Below, one piece after another: positions 5,687 through 5,972 of a DNA stretch of 5,972 bases. The notes beneath the pieces are model-generated. The model had not been told where the DNA came from. It was given only the letters and a program-made list of their open reading frames with translations, and searched no databases. The DNA comes from JBBREP01 sp036501845. GTDB taxonomy: Bacteria; Actinomycetota; Acidimicrobiia; IMCC26256; PALSA-610. Each line of letters starts with the position of its first letter. The first letter of the stretch is position 1. The position numbers and the translations under genes were made by a program. The stretch lies in assembly GCA_036501845.1 (NCBI GenBank), contig DASXZO010000097.1, positions 1 through 5,972 of the forward strand, read 5' to 3'.

Positions 5687-5894
5687 GGGCTGACTGCGGC
5701 GTGTCGGAAAGACCCGTGGTCTCCCGGTCGGCGCAGCGGTGTACCTCGGCGCCGTCGACGATGAGCACCCGCATGCGCTCGCCGTCGTGCACGGTGGTGT
5801 AACCGTGGCGCACGGTGGCGCCCGGCGGGATCTGCAGCTTCATCTCGCACGCAGTGCAGTAGTACGAGCCGGCGCGGTACGTGATGGCACTCAT
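5676..5894 (-). CDS. Small zinc-ribbon-like hypothetical protein (72 aa)
   Basis: This is a short soluble protein of unknown function. Cys13 and Cys16 form a C-x2-C knuckle in SYYCTACEMKLQIPPG (10-25). His52 and Cys54 (VHRC, 51-54) after a hydrophobic strand could supply the second half of a single zinc or iron site, as in small ribbon proteins. The segment 17-50 looks like two or three beta strands. The last 18 residues are polar and end in three arginines, probably disordered or nucleic-acid contacting. The ATG at 5894 has no Shine-Dalgarno of its own but overlaps the stop of a short upstream ORF as ATGA, so translation is likely coupled. Convergent with the DinB-like gene. C-x2-C and H-x-C in such a short protein are unlikely to be chance, and the reading frame is uninterrupted. 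The function remains unknown. Confidence 0.65.
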   Translation of the reverse strand: MSAITYRAGSYYCTACEMKLQIPPGATVRHGYTTVHDGERMRVLIVDGAEVHRCADRETTGLSDTPQSARRR

Positions 5895-5950
5895 CGGCGT
5901 GATGCGCCAGGAGTTGCGGCATGGATGCCGAGGTCATCGAAGGTGGCCAC
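5891..5950 (-). CDS. Coupled micro-ORF (19 aa) or C-terminus of a gene cut by the window edge
   Basis: From GTG at 5950 the minus strand reads MATFDDLGIHAATPGASRR and stops at TGA 5893-5891, overlapping the ATG of the 72-aa gene by four bases. AGGAG (5963-5959) lies eight bases before the GTG, an excellent Shine-Dalgarno. The same frame has no stop between the GTG and the window edge at 5972, so this could instead be the last residues of a longer upstream protein. A third option is that it is the true N-terminus of the 72-aa protein, separated by a one-base frameshift or sequencing error. A small inverted repeat (CGGCAT/ATGCCG, 5917-5930) lies inside it. No function can be assigned. Confidence 0.4.
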   Translation of the reverse strand: MATFDDLGIHAATPGASRR

Positions 5951-5958
5951 GTAGCTCT

Positions 5959-5963
5959 CTCCT
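5959..5963 (-). promoter_or_regulatory. Shine-Dalgarno of the right-edge micro-ORF
   Basis: AGGAG on the minus strand, followed by further purines (AGAG), with eight bases to GTG 5950. It is the main argument for initiation at that GTG rather than read-in from a larger gene. Confidence 0.55.
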
Positions 5964-5972
5964 GCCGCGCGT

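Noticed and set aside
5515..5937. Minus-strand frame (140 codons) covering the end of the DinB-like gene
   Set aside because: It is His/Arg/Ala-rich, overlaps the conserved end of the DUF664 protein, and has no ribosome binding site. The 72-aa frame in the same place has a plausible metal site.

Overview
This is a compact, very GC-rich stretch of bacterial chromosome. Its codon third positions are strongly G/C, which produces long meaningless shadow ORFs in other frames. Three things suggest an actinobacterium: the GC bias, a secreted protein with a Thr-rich linker ending in a Val-Pro-Pro run, and a DinB/DUF664-type protein. The T-rich 'TTTT..VPPPPP' tether is especially common in Acidimicrobiia (Ilumatobacter-like lineages), so that class is my best guess, as inference only. 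No rRNA, tRNA, transposase, CRISPR array or phage gene was seen.

Left block (minus strand, about 2096 down to 36): a three-gene leftward cluster. It reads, in order of transcription, a small soluble beta-rich protein of unknown function (145 aa), a classical short-chain dehydrogenase/reductase (SDR, 256 aa), and a second SDR (273 aa). The first gap is 34 nt and the two SDRs overlap by an ATGA, so the cluster is very likely one operon and the SDR pair is translationally coupled. Both SDRs keep the Asn-Ser-Tyr-Lys tetrad and an Asp after the second strand, which predicts NAD(H) use. The first SDR has lost the usual NNAG motif. Beyond the last stop, at the left edge, lies a perfect 9+1+9 inverted repeat (1-19).

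Middle (2097-2229): a 133-nt divergent intergenic region that should hold promoters for both blocks. I could not identify a convincing -35/-10 pair in it.

Right block (plus strand, 2230-5655): a rightward cluster of three genes with gaps of 18 and 12 nt. The first encodes a secreted or membrane-tethered protein (642 aa) with an N-terminal signal/anchor, a Thr-rich repeat linker, a glycoside-hydrolase-like barrel and a C-terminal beta-sandwich. The second encodes a PAPS-dependent sulfotransferase (315 aa, GTG start). The third encodes a DinB/DUF664-type putative metal-dependent protein (172 aa) with an excellent ribosome binding site.

Right edge (minus strand, 5676-5950): a 72-aa zinc-ribbon-like protein that converges on the DinB gene. 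It is preceded by a very short ORF with a strong Shine-Dalgarno and an ATGA overlap. That short ORF is either a leader peptide, the tail of a gene cut by the window edge, or the real N-terminus of the 72-aa protein separated from it by a frameshift.

Most of the window is ordinary accessory metabolism. The parts most worth a second look are the secreted barrel protein co-transcribed with a sulfotransferase, the coupled micro-ORF at the right edge, the SDR with the altered NNAG motif, and the palindrome at the left edge. I do not see firm evidence of a new multi-gene system.
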